From positions 1 through 23,030 of the forward strand of contig DJYL01000133.1 of NCBI GenBank assembly GCA_002448495.1: a DNA stretch of 23,030 bases, in the 5' to 3' direction. Below the pieces are notes generated by a model. It made no database searches and was not told the origin of the DNA. It worked only from the letters and a program-made list of their open reading frames with translations. This document shows, in pieces, positions 7,052 to 15,001 of this stretch (within the stretch, counting starts at the first letter, position 1; every line of letters starts with the position of its first letter). The translations under genes were made by a program, and so were the position numbers. Source of the DNA: Pseudoselenomonas ruminantium (GTDB taxonomy: Bacteria > Bacillota > Negativicutes > Selenomonadales > Selenomonadaceae).

Positions 7052-7512
7052 AGTCCTGCCCCCCTTTCCGCTGCCATGCGTACAGCGTCCACAATCATGT
7101 TATAGCCTGTGCAGCGGCAGAGATTGCCCGAAAGGGCTTCACGAATCTCCGCTTCCTGCGGCTTAGGGTTATGGCTGAGCAATGCCTCTGCCGCCATAAT
7201 CATTCCCGGCGTACAGAAGCCGCACTGCACTGCTCCGGCCTCACTAAAACACTGCTCCAACAGCCTGTATTTTTCCGTCTCCCGAAAGCCCTCCAACGTA
7301 ACGACATTTTTTCCCTGCACATTAGCCAGCGGCGTGATACAGGAATTTAGCAGCATGCCATCCACCAGTACCGAGCAGGCACCGCATTCGCCTTCACCGC
7401 AGCCTTCTTTAGGGCCTTTTAAGCCAAATTCCTCCCGCAATACATCCAGCAGCCGGGTATGCGGCAGCTGACGGCTTATGACATCTCTGCCGTTTAATGT
7501 AAATTCTACCAT
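7045..7512 (-). CDS. Molybdenum hydroxylase 2Fe-2S subunit (small chain)
   Basis: 155 residues, full length for the family. The plant-ferredoxin-type N-terminal cluster ligands are C38, C43, C46 (GCGEGECGAC) and C58; the C-terminal helical domain has C97, C100 (QCGFC) and C132, C134 (CRC). It passes electrons from the molybdenum centre to FAD. The ATG at 7512 follows GGAGG and begins 3 bp after the molybdopterin-subunit stop. Confidence 0.95.
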   Translation of the reverse strand: MVEFTLNGRDVISRQLPHTRLLDVLREEFGLKGPKEGCGEGECGACSVLVDGMLLNSCITPLANVQGKNVVTLEGFRETEKYRLLEQCFSEAGAVQCGFCTPGMIMAAEALLSHNPKPQEAEIREALSGNLCRCTGYNMIVDAVRMAAERGAGLW

Positions 7513-7515
7513 TTC

Positions 7516-9636
7516 CTAAACCTCCGCTTGTTTTACCTCAGCTGCTAAAATACGCTCCGGTGTTACCGGTATGGCATGAAAAGCCCTGCCTGCTGCCTGT
7601 TCTACGGCAGCCACATAAGCCGGTGCGCCGCCCAGCAAAGTCAGTTCCCCGGCGCCTTTGGCACCGAAGGGGCCATTCGCATAGGGATTATCCATAAAGG
7701 CTATTTCATTGGGCACCGTGTCCATTGCGGTCGGAATCAGGTAATCGGTAAAACTGCTCTGACTGAGTTTCCCTGCCTTAATTTCCATCTTTTCCATAGA
7801 GCCATAGCCAATGCCCTGCAAGATACCGCCCTCGGCCTGCCCTTTCATAATCATGTAATCAATTACCGTCCCCACATCAAAGACACCCCAAATGCCCAGC
7901 AAATTCGTCATGCCGGTCAGCCTGTCCACTTCCACCTCGACCACATTCAGCCCCCAGGAGTAAGCCGGATAGGCATCTCCGTGGAACTTTTCCATATCCC
8001 AGGGAATGAGCACATCATCCTTGTAGATTTCCTGCACTTCCTGTTCCTGACCGCTGACCCACTCCGTCTTTAACCTGCGCGCAGCTTTTTCGATCAGCCT
8101 GCCCACAATCATAATGGAACGGGAAGCCACCGTCGGCCCGGAATTGGGTACACGGTCAGTATCCGGATTATCAAAAATGATTTGCTCCAACGGCAGACCC
8201 AGAGCCTCAGCAGCAATCTTGCTGAACGTAGTCTTGAGCCCCTGCCCCATATCCGTATTGCTGGCCAGGATTTCCACCGTATCATCTGCGTTTTTGTGCA
8301 AAATCAGCTTGGAACGCAGCAGGTCTTTTTCTGCCGAGCCGGTAAAACCGCAGCCATGCAGGAATAAGGACAGGCCAATGCCCTTGCGGTAACGGCCTGA
8401 TTGCGGCCGGGCGTATGCTGCGTATTTACGGCTGTAACCGGATAATTCCTCAGCTTTTTCCAGCATATCGTGAATCGGCACATACTGATGGAAACAGCCG
8501 CCTGTACACGTTTCATCTCCCTGCTTTGCTGCATGCAGTTGGCGGAAAGCCAGCGGCGTCATCCCCACCTTAGCCGCCAGATGGTTCATCAGCGATTCTA
8601 TAGCAAAAAAGCTCTGGGGCGCGCCAAACCCACGGAAAGCACCGTTGGGAACCGTATTGGTGATTACCGCCCTGCCGTCCGCCTCCAGATTGTCGATTCT
8701 GTACACACCGGCAGCTGAAAGCAGTGAACGCTGCATCACTACGCTGGATATACCGGGGAACGCCCCGGCATCCAGACAGATGTTTACCTTCAGGCCAATA
8801 ATACGGTGCTGCGCGTCAAGGGCGGCTGCATAGTGAATCCTTCCCGGATGGCGTTTCGTCGTGACCGCCATATCTTCCCGGCGGTCATGAATGATGCGCA
8901 CCGGTGCACCGGCTTTTTTCGCCGCTGCCGCCGCCTGACAAGCCAGCAGGGACGGATAATCCTCCTTGCCGCCAAAACCGCCGCCCGTCACCTCCTGTAC
9001 CACCCGGACATGCCGGCTGTCCAGATGCAATGCGTGCATCAGCGACGAGTGAACATAGTAAGGACATTGCATCGTGCCATAAACCGTTATTTTTTTTTCG
9101 CCTGCATCCCAGCAGGCAAGCATGCCCTGCGGCTCCAGATAAGCCTGTTCCTGATAACCGGTAGTGAATGTCTCTTCGACGATTTGTGCCGCCCCGGCAA
9201 AAGCCGCCGCCACATCCCCTTTGGCAAAATGATAATGCGCCGCCACAGCGTTTGCTTTTTCCTTATCCAGCACCGCCGGAAGTTCCTGATAAGTCACCTT
9301 TGTTTCCCGGCAAAGCTGTCTGGCCAGCGCTAAATCAGGCCCCACAATCAGAAGTATCGCCTCGCCGATATAACTGACCTCATCCATAGCAAAAACAGGC
9401 TGTTCGGCGGTAATCACCAGCAGATGGTTGTCATATAAATCACGGCCATCCACCACCATATAGCCCTCCGGTAAAGGCGGAAGCTCAATTTTCACAATCC
9501 GTCCATGGGGAATTTCTGAACGGACAAACGCCGCCTGCAGCATACCTGCCATTTTTTTATCGGCAATATACTCTGCTCTGCCAGATGTTTTTATTTTATG
9601 GTCTTTTTTCTCAACTGCTTTGCTGATACCGTTCAT
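7516..9636 (-). CDS. Molybdenum hydroxylase molybdopterin-binding catalytic subunit (xanthine dehydrogenase-like)
   Basis: 706 residues with an N-terminal aldehyde-oxidase/XDH a/b-hammerhead domain (about residues 10-115) and then the Mo-binding domain. GGFGGKE is the molybdopterin loop with the family Gln/Gly motif, AFRGFGAPQ holds the arginine equivalent to the active-site Arg of xanthine dehydrogenase, TDMGQGL is the second cofactor loop and GAKGAGELTLLGG contains the conserved catalytic glutamate. The enzyme hydroxylates a heterocycle or aldehyde using water. Purine is the default guess, but nicotinate- and other N-heterocycle hydroxylases share these motifs, so the substrate is open. The start overlaps the XdhC-like stop by 4 bp. 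Confidence 0.9.
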   Translation of the reverse strand: MNGISKAVEKKDHKIKTSGRAEYIADKKMAGMLQAAFVRSEIPHGRIVKIELPPLPEGYMVVDGRDLYDNHLLVITAEQPVFAMDEVSYIGEAILLIVGPDLALARQLCRETKVTYQELPAVLDKEKANAVAAHYHFAKGDVAAAFAGAAQIVEETFTTGYQEQAYLEPQGMLACWDAGEKKITVYGTMQCPYYVHSSLMHALHLDSRHVRVVQEVTGGGFGGKEDYPSLLACQAAAAAKKAGAPVRIIHDRREDMAVTTKRHPGRIHYAAALDAQHRIIGLKVNICLDAGAFPGISSVVMQRSLLSAAGVYRIDNLEADGRAVITNTVPNGAFRGFGAPQSFFAIESLMNHLAAKVGMTPLAFRQLHAAKQGDETCTGGCFHQYVPIHDMLEKAEELSGYSRKYAAYARPQSGRYRKGIGLSLFLHGCGFTGSAEKDLLRSKLILHKNADDTVEILASNTDMGQGLKTTFSKIAAEALGLPLEQIIFDNPDTDRVPNSGPTVASRSIMIVGRLIEKAARRLKTEWVSGQEQEVQEIYKDDVLIPWDMEKFHGDAYPAYSWGLNVVEVEVDRLTGMTNLLGIWGVFDVGTVIDYMIMKGQAEGGILQGIGYGSMEKMEIKAGKLSQSSFTDYLIPTAMDTVPNEIAFMDNPYANGPFGAKGAGELTLLGGAPAYVAAVEQAAGRAFHAIPVTPERILAAEVKQAEV

Positions 9637-10625
9637 GTGAATCCCTCCTCTGCCGGGTCAACGTATTCCAGCAGCACATCGACCATGCCGCCGCACAGCA
9701 TATATCCTGCCTCCTGATGCGCCCCGGTCAAATCCACCTTTTCCCATACGTCTTTTATTTCCTTGTCGGCCAGCATTTTCCGCCCTCGTTTTATAATCCG
9801 TGCCTCCAATGTACCGCCGCCGATACTTGCCACAATCGTATCGGCAAAAATCAGCATTTTTGTCCCGATATCCCGTGGTGCCGAACCCTGACGGGAAATG
9901 ATGGTTGCCAGCACAAAAGGCTGCTTGGCCTTTAGCGCCGCTGCACATAACTTAGCAGGAAAGGTGTTCTTATGCCTGCTGGCCTTTATTATCTCAGCCA
10001 TAACCGAAACGGCTATTTCCATCTCCGTTTCGGCACCGATGGCAAGGCCAATCGGCGCATGCAGCCTGTCAACTGCTGCCTGTGAAATCCCCTGCTCTAA
10101 AAGTTTTTGCCGCAGAAGCTCCGTTCTGTGCCGGCTGCCCATTACGCCCACATAGGCCGATTCCTTTTGCATGATGGCCTGCAGACAGAGGGCATCGTAT
10201 TGATGTTCTCTGGTCATCACCACGAAATACGTATTATCGTCACCGGCAACCTGCTTAAGCGCCTCGGCAAAGCCTGCACAGATAACCCTGTCAGCGCCTG
10301 CGTCACGGGCAGCGGCAGCAAATTCCCGGCGGTCTTCAAGCACAGTTATGTTAAACTCCAGCTTTTCAGCAAGGGAAATCAGTGCCAAGGCGACCGTGCC
10401 TGCACCGCAAATGACCAGTTCACGCTCACCGTAAAGGCAGTCAGTAAACAAGCCGGCCGGCTCCATATTCTGCCGCAGGAAGTCCTTACCACGCTGCCAA
10501 ACGACCTCGCCAGCAGACAACAGCGCTTTAGCCCCTTTATATTGGCCCTCCAATACGGTCAGCACCTTGTTTTCCGCCCCCGCAGGGAGTTGTTGCAGTT
10601 TGATAAAAAAGTTCCTGTCCAGCAT
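9633..10625 (-). CDS. XdhC/CoxI-family molybdenum cofactor insertion factor with permuted domain order
   Basis: 330 residues from the ATG at 10625, preceded by GGGGGA; the longer frame from 10652 has no such site. XdhC proteins bind Mo cofactor, help sulfurate it and hand it to the hydroxylase. The usual order is the CoxI domain first and the Rossmann XdhC_C domain last. Here the Rossmann part comes first (LVICGAGTVALA near residues 70-82, then VLEDRREF and VGVMGSRHR), and the CoxI part comes last (LATIISRQGSAPRD near 239-252, SIGGGTLEARII near 267-278, LCGGMVDVLLE at the end). It heads the hydroxylase operon, overlapping the catalytic gene by 4 bp. Confidence 0.85.
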   Translation of the reverse strand: MLDRNFFIKLQQLPAGAENKVLTVLEGQYKGAKALLSAGEVVWQRGKDFLRQNMEPAGLFTDCLYGERELVICGAGTVALALISLAEKLEFNITVLEDRREFAAAARDAGADRVICAGFAEALKQVAGDDNTYFVVMTREHQYDALCLQAIMQKESAYVGVMGSRHRTELLRQKLLEQGISQAAVDRLHAPIGLAIGAETEMEIAVSVMAEIIKASRHKNTFPAKLCAAALKAKQPFVLATIISRQGSAPRDIGTKMLIFADTIVASIGGGTLEARIIKRGRKMLADKEIKDVWEKVDLTGAHQEAGYMLCGGMVDVLLEYVDPAEEGFT

Positions 10626-10750
10626 TTTTTCCCCCGATTTCAACCAGCACAATCATACCGCTTTGCCAAAATTCCATTAACCTAGTTTCTTAATATATAT
10701 ATAATTCGACATTTGTTCATTGCCACCTGCTTTTTAATTGACAAGTCAAC

Positions 10751-10780
10751 AAAAACCTGACAAGTCATTGACCTGTCAGG
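10751..10780 (-). terminator. Terminator belonging to the truncated gene copy at 10788-10841
   Basis: Arms CCTGACA (10756-10762) and TGTCAGG (10774-10780); on the minus strand the hairpin is followed by TTTTTG. It closely resembles the terminator at 14960-14991, showing that gene end and terminator were copied together. Confidence 0.7.
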
Positions 10781-10787
10781 CTGCTTA

Positions 10788-10841
10788 TTAGCGTTTAAGT
10801 TCCTGATACTCTGCCACCCGGCCTACGCTGAAGTGGAGCAT
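10788..10841 (-). pseudogene. 3'-end remnant of a paralogue of the 72-residue gene at 15002-15220
   Basis: The last 16 residues, LHFSVGRVAEYQELKR plus stop, are identical to the end of the protein at 15002-15220, with only scattered base differences. Upstream of about 10841 the similarity fades, and an in-frame TGA closes the frame. No start or ribosome site is visible. It is a duplicated and truncated gene end followed by its own terminator. Confidence 0.75.
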
Positions 10842-10849
10842 AGTTCTCG

Positions 10850-10970
10850 ACAGTGCCACTCTGTTATACGAGGATTGGCTACCTCAGTGTAATGGTTTCG
10901 CCGTAAGTGCTACGATCTAAAATCGTGAATCACAGTTTTAATTGTGTCAGCATAGGAGGAACGTAGATCA
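10850..10970 (+). mobile_element. Possible right end of a degraded IS200/IS605-type (TnpB/omega-RNA) element
   Basis: This non-coding stretch contains small hairpins ACGAT/ATCGT (10910-10925 area) and CACA/TGTG around a TTTTAA loop, then GGAGGAACGTAGATCAC. The layout resembles the subterminal palindromes and omega-RNA region of IS605-family elements. No transposase or TnpB frame accompanies it. The match is by general pattern only, from memory of such ends, so it is tentative. Confidence 0.3.
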
Positions 10971-10977
10971 CTAAACC

Positions 10978-11795
10978 TTACAGCGTACGCTGAATTATCC
11001 CCAGTACCAATCCAGCCACGCCCGTACCAGCCAAAAGTTTGATTACGCCGACTTTCCTGCGCACAGCTGCCAATGAGCCCGCCAGGATAATCACGCCCAA
11101 AGGGTCAACAGCGGCCATATCTTCAGGCAGGGTTTCTACGTTCCAGAGAGCCAGGATGACAAAGCTGATGCCCGCGGCGGCAATCAGCGCCACTACGGCA
11201 GGACGCAATCCGTTAAGGATGCCGCGGATAGGGCCGATATCACCATAGCGGAAAAAGAGATTGGCCAGCACGATGCCCAAGATAAGGGAAGGTGTACAAA
11301 AGCCTACTGTCGCACAAACCGCACCGGGAATCCCGGCAATCTTCATCCCCGCGAAAGTGGCGGCGTTAATACCAATAGGCCCCGGCGTCATCTGGGAAAT
11401 GGTGAAGATATCATCCCCTTCAGGGCATAGCGCACATAGGGATTGGCAGCAAACCAATCATAGGCACAGGAAATGGCCGAGAGTGTGATAAGCGGCGGCA
11501 GGATAGTTGCAGCCAAAGCCGTCAACGCCCCAGGGATGCCCGCCATGCGGTAACCTAAGATTATGGACGCATTGACCGCCACCACGCCGGGCATGGACTG
11601 GGCAATGGATACCAGATTCAGTGTTTCCTTGTCGCTCAGCCAGCCATATTCATCTACATACTTAGCCCGCAGCAACGGAATAATCACAAAGCCGCCACCT
11701 ACGGTAAAGGCACTGATGAGAAAAGTCGATTGAAAGAGCTTCCAATAAAAGTTAGGACAGGCTGCTGCCACGTTTTTCAGTTCTTCGTTAGACAT
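10978..11795 (-). pseudogene. chrA: Collapsed pair of chromate transporter (CHR family) genes, frameshifted
   Basis: Short-chain CHR transporters normally come as two adjacent genes of about 180-190 residues. Here the first frame starts normally at 11795 (SAFTVGGGFVIIPLL, SIAQSMPGVVAVNASIILGYRMAG) but ends early after YVRYALKGM. The second frame supplies only the later part of a CHR protein (ISQMTPGPIGINAATFAGMKIAG onward) and ends at 10978. The junction near 11418-11425 joins the middle of one gene to the middle of the other in the wrong frame; the expected C-half of the first and N-half of the second are missing. The nominal start of the second frame is not credible. The remnant begins directly after the LysR stop. 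Chromate or related anion export is probably lost unless a frameshift rescues it. Confidence 0.8.
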
Positions 11796-12704
11796 TTATT
11801 TTTCCTCCTGACTCGTATCCATATCACTTGCAACATTCAGCCCGCAAAGAGCCGTTAAAAATTCCCGGCCGATTCTGGACAGGCTCGTATGCTGCCGCCA
11901 AACAGCTGCAATTTGCGTTTCCAATGCCGGTTCATCAATAATTTTGATATGCAGCTGATCATGGGCAGCCAGGTCCACGGCTGAAAGCGGCGCAATGCCA
12001 ATCCCCAAACCGGCATTAGCCCAAAGGATGGTCGTACGGGCATCATCATTACGGCAGTATATCTCCGGCGCTGCCTGTCTTTGCACAAAGACATCCTGAA
12101 GCAGCTGCTGAAAGCGCCGATAGATAATCAGCGGACGCTTGTTTAGTTCTGCCACGGTAATTCGCTCCCGCTGAGGACACCAATCCAAATCAGCCGTCAT
12201 AACGGCAGCCATAGGTTCTGTATTCAGAAACTGGCAATTGAACGAAGTGGTATTGAAGGGGGTACGCACAATGCCGATTTCAATGATGCCTTTCTCCAGC
12301 TCCTCAATCAGCTGATATGTATTGGCATCGTGAATTTCAAAATGGACGCCACTATACTCCCGATGGAATTTTTGCATGCCGGGGCTGAGCAGAATACTGC
12401 CGGACGAAGATATTGTTCCAATCGACAGCGTTCCCTGCAGGCTTTGACCGAGTTCATCTATCTCCCGAATGGTGTTCTCGGCCATGTCCAAAAGCTGTTG
12501 CGCCCGCCGTACCAGCAGGCGGCCTGCTTCTGTAAGCTCGATACACTGTGAACCACGTTTGAACAGCTGGGTACCCAGTTCCTTTTCCAACAGCTTCATC
12601 TGATGCGATAAGGGCGGCTGAGTCATATTCAGTTTCCTGGCAGCAGCGGTAATCTGTTGTTCCTCGACAATGGTCATAAAATAATGTAACTGTTTCAAGT
12701 CCAA
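11796..12704 (-). CDS. LysR-family transcriptional regulator
   Basis: 302 residues, standard length. The N-terminal winged helix-turn-helix (residues 1-60: MDLKQLHYFMTIVEEQQIT, AAARKLNMTQPPLSHQMKLLE) is followed by a linker helix and a periplasmic-binding-like effector domain. The TTG start at 12704 is accepted because the protein begins at the canonical LysR position and GGGGAG lies upstream. It directly precedes the collapsed chromate transporter in the same direction, so that transporter was probably its target. The effector is unknown. Confidence 0.92.
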   Translation of the reverse strand: MDLKQLHYFMTIVEEQQITAAARKLNMTQPPLSHQMKLLEKELGTQLFKRGSQCIELTEAGRLLVRRAQQLLDMAENTIREIDELGQSLQGTLSIGTISSSGSILLSPGMQKFHREYSGVHFEIHDANTYQLIEELEKGIIEIGIVRTPFNTTSFNCQFLNTEPMAAVMTADLDWCPQRERITVAELNKRPLIIYRRFQQLLQDVFVQRQAAPEIYCRNDDARTTILWANAGLGIGIAPLSAVDLAAHDQLHIKIIDEPALETQIAAVWRQHTSLSRIGREFLTALCGLNVASDMDTSQEEK

Positions 12705-12718
12705 TTTCTTTCGCTCCC

Positions 12719-12765
12719 CTTTATATATTTTTTATATATCATTTAACTTTATATATTTTTTATAT
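12719..12765. repeat. 19-bp perfect direct repeat in the LysR leader
   Basis: CTTTATATATTTTTTATAT occurs at 12719-12737 and 12747-12765, a period of 28 bp. Each copy is itself a near palindrome (ATATA around T-rich). Both lie between the predicted LysR promoter and its start codon, a plausible autoregulatory binding region, though AT-rich repeats can also arise by chance slippage. Confidence 0.6.
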
Positions 12766-12774
12766 CTGCATTTT

Positions 12775-12803
12775 ATCATACAGCTTCGTCCTGCATTTTG
12801 CAA
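12775..12803 (-). promoter_or_regulatory. Predicted promoter of the LysR gene
   Basis: On the minus strand, TTGCAA (12798-12803) and TATGAT (12775-12780) with a 17-bp spacer, about 70 bp upstream of the LysR start. Confidence 0.55.
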
Positions 12804-12824
12804 GTTTTCCGGTAAATAAACAAA

Positions 12825-12867
12825 AATCCCCTTAAGCAAGCTCTAAAAAACGCTCACTTAAAGGGAT
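12825..12867 (-). terminator. Orphan hairpin with minus-strand T-run
   Basis: AATCCCCTTAAG (12825-12836) pairs with CTTAAAGGGATT (12856-12867) with one mismatch. On the minus strand the hairpin runs into TTTTTGTTT, as in an intrinsic terminator, yet no minus-strand gene ends here. It lies between the divergent LysR and DUF389 genes and could end an unseen short RNA, insulate the LysR promoter, or fold in the DUF389 leader. Confidence 0.5.
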
Positions 12868-12953
12868 TCCCTCTTTATAGCAGGAAATTTCTCTGCCATC
12901 GCGAAATTATGCGGAAACGAATAGTTCAAAATTTTACCTAAGGAGGATTGCCT

Positions 12954-14345
12954 ATGAACACCCTCAAAACCATCGCAGCCAATATCTTTGATTTGGAAAA
13001 GGACCGCGCTCCGCTGGAAGAAATTGCCGAACGCATCTATAGCGGCGGCACCCTCAAAGGCACGAATATGTGCATCCTGATTCTTGCCATCTTCATTGCC
13101 TCAATTGGCCTGAATATGAACAGCACAGCCGTCATCATCGGTGCGATGCTGATTTCCCCCTTGATGGGCGTAATCATGTCCATTGGCTATGGCATGGCTA
13201 CCTATGACAGCGCCTATGTCCGGGAATCTTTCCTGAAGCTCGTGTTTCAAGTCAGCCTGTCTGTTTTGACTTCAGCGCTATATTTTGCTCTCTCCCCTAT
13301 TGACACTGCCTCCACGGAGCTTTTGGCCCGCACGGAACCGACCATTTGGGACGTTCTTATCGCCATCTTTGGCGGTCTGGCCGGCATTATCGGCAGCACC
13401 CGCATTGAAAAGAGCAATGTGATTCCCGGTGTAGCCATCGCCACTGCCCTGATGCCACCATTGTGCACAGCAGGTTATGGCCTTGCCACCTATTCGCCAA
13501 AGTTCTTCTTTGGCGCGCTCTATCTTTTCTTTATCAACAGCTTTTTCATCTGTCTGACCACCTTTATCGTGCTGAAATTCATCCACATTCCTGCCAAGGC
13601 CTATGTCTCCGAGCAGGTTTTCCGCCGCCAGCGCTGGTTTCTCTCCCTGTTGGGCATTCTCATCATCCTGCCCAGTATGTACATGGCCTATCAGAGTATC
13701 CGCAACAATCTGGAACAGGCTCAGGTCAAATCATATATCGAAAGCAATTTCCAGCAGGGCAATCCACAAGTCGTGGCCTTCCATCTGACTCCTGCGGAAA
13801 AAGAACTGGCTCTGACCATTATCGGCCGTACCATTACTGCCGAGGAACAAACCGAGCTGGAAAAAAAGCTGCATACTTATTCCCATTTTACAGATTGGAG
13901 CCTGCAAATCATCCAAAATGATTTATCCGGCACTGTCCGTACTGAAGATGTGCAAAACCTTATCAAGACCCAGTGGAATGCGGCCGGTGGCGCAAGCCTT
14001 ACAAAAGCTCAGGAAGATTTACGCAAGTACAAGGAACTGAGCATGCGTTACAGCCCCACCTACCAACGATTCGAGGCCGATCAAAAACTGCTGGCCAGCA
14101 TCCGGGAAAAAGCCCCCATTCTTTTCCCCTCTTTCGCTGGCATTGAAGGCGCTGCCATCGCCACAGAAAATAAGGACGGCCAAATTGTCTATACCGGCTT
14201 TTTGGCCATCATCACTTGCAAATTCCCCCTTGACGAAAGCGAACAAGCCCGCCTGCAAAAATGGCTCAATGCCGAAGCCGAACTCCCCGTAACCTTTATC
14301 TTAAAACTTGCCCCCCGAAGCGAAGTAAACCACGTCAGTGCCTAA
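12954..14345 (+). CDS. DUF389-family integral membrane protein
   Basis: 463 residues from the ATG at 12954, which has AGGAGG 7 bp upstream; the in-frame TTG at 12948 is too close to that site. A short cytosolic N-terminus is followed by about six membrane segments between residues 35 and 255, with the family signature region MNSTAVIIGAMLISPLMGVI and GVAIATALMPPLCTAGY. The remaining about 200 residues are hydrophilic, unlike the membrane half, and are probably a soluble domain. The family's function is not established. It is transcribed alone and ended by the hairpin at 14346-14390. Confidence 0.85.
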   Translation: MNTLKTIAANIFDLEKDRAPLEEIAERIYSGGTLKGTNMCILILAIFIASIGLNMNSTAVIIGAMLISPLMGVIMSIGYGMATYDSAYVRESFLKLVFQVSLSVLTSALYFALSPIDTASTELLARTEPTIWDVLIAIFGGLAGIIGSTRIEKSNVIPGVAIATALMPPLCTAGYGLATYSPKFFFGALYLFFINSFFICLTTFIVLKFIHIPAKAYVSEQVFRRQRWFLSLLGILIILPSMYMAYQSIRNNLEQAQVKSYIESNFQQGNPQVVAFHLTPAEKELALTIIGRTITAEEQTELEKKLHTYSHFTDWSLQIIQNDLSGTVRTEDVQNLIKTQWNAAGGASLTKAQEDLRKYKELSMRYSPTYQRFEADQKLLASIREKAPILFPSFAGIEGAAIATENKDGQIVYTGFLAIITCKFPLDESEQARLQKWLNAEAELPVTFILKLAPRSEVNHVSA

Positions 14346-14390
14346 GTCAAATCCCGACTGCCTTATCAACAGTCGGGATTTGACGTTTTT
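14346..14390 (+). terminator. Intrinsic terminator of the DUF389 gene
   Basis: A perfect 15-bp stem, GTCAAATCCCGACTG with CAGTCGGGATTTGAC, loop of nine, followed by GTTTTT. It begins immediately after the stop codon. Confidence 0.92.
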
Positions 14391-14397
14391 ATTCTTA

Positions 14398-14878
14398 TCA
14401 GCTACCCAGCAAACTTTTCCCCAATTCATAAGCCGCGGCACACTGCTTGGGGAACATCTCCTCACGATAGGCCGCTTTGGCCTGCGGGTCGAATATCGAA
14501 GACTCATATTTAGCATAATCAGAAAACTGTGTCGTATTGCACGCATAAAGCGTCTTGGTTTCCGCCCGCAGGATTTTGCTGGCAAATCCTTCATGGACGG
14601 CAAATTTTTCCCGCATGCCAAACTGCTTGACATGCTCCTCCGTCATATTCATGGTGTAGATAAAGGCATTGGGCAGAGACTTGGGAAATACCGTCGGAAT
14701 TTCATTGCTGTAAATGTAGTTGGAAAACAGCAGCCGTTCGATAAAGGCGCTCATGCCGGAGGAAAGGTTCATAAGTTTCCGCACCGGCCTCCTGCGCGCC
14801 CTTCAATGCCTGCTGCAAAAGTTCTGCCGTGTTGCCGTTGCGCCGCGGGCTGCCATTGATGGCAATTACTTTCTTCAT
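14398..14878 (-). pseudogene. Internally deleted, frameshifted flavodoxin-like NAD(P)H:FMN reductase
   Basis: ATG at 14878 (GGGAGGATTTAACG upstream) opens the usual N-terminus MKKVIAINGSPRRNGNTAEL through GAQEAGAET. The family sequence then resumes in another frame from about 14765 (SSGMSAFIERLLFSNYIYSN) through to the C-terminus at 14398 (KAAYREEMFPKQCAAAYELG). Roughly 50 or more residues of the centre are missing and the frame is broken at the junction near 14775. The 128-residue downstream frame has only a GTG with no ribosome site. It is a paralogue of the 56-residue frame at 5416-5586, which carries a different deletion. Confidence 0.8.
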
Positions 14879-14959
14879 CGTTAAATCCTCCCATCAACCA
14901 ATACACAAATACTTAAAGTAATCTTCGACGCCAATAAGCTGTTCCCTGCTCTCCTAAAG

Positions 14960-14991
14960 AAAAACCTGACAAAGCCAAACGCCTTGTCAGG
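14960..14991 (-). terminator. Terminator of the antioxidant operon
   Basis: Arms CCTGACAAAGC (14965-14975) and GCCTTGTCAGG (14981-14991), followed on the minus strand by TTTTTC, just after the stop of the 72-residue gene. Similar to the copy at 10751-10780. Confidence 0.9.
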
Positions 14992-15001
14992 TCATACTTT
15001 T

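Noticed and set aside
10978..11457. An independent intact chromate transporter gene
   Set aside because: Its apparent first residues are out-of-frame sequence from the upstream gene, and the family N-terminal half is missing.
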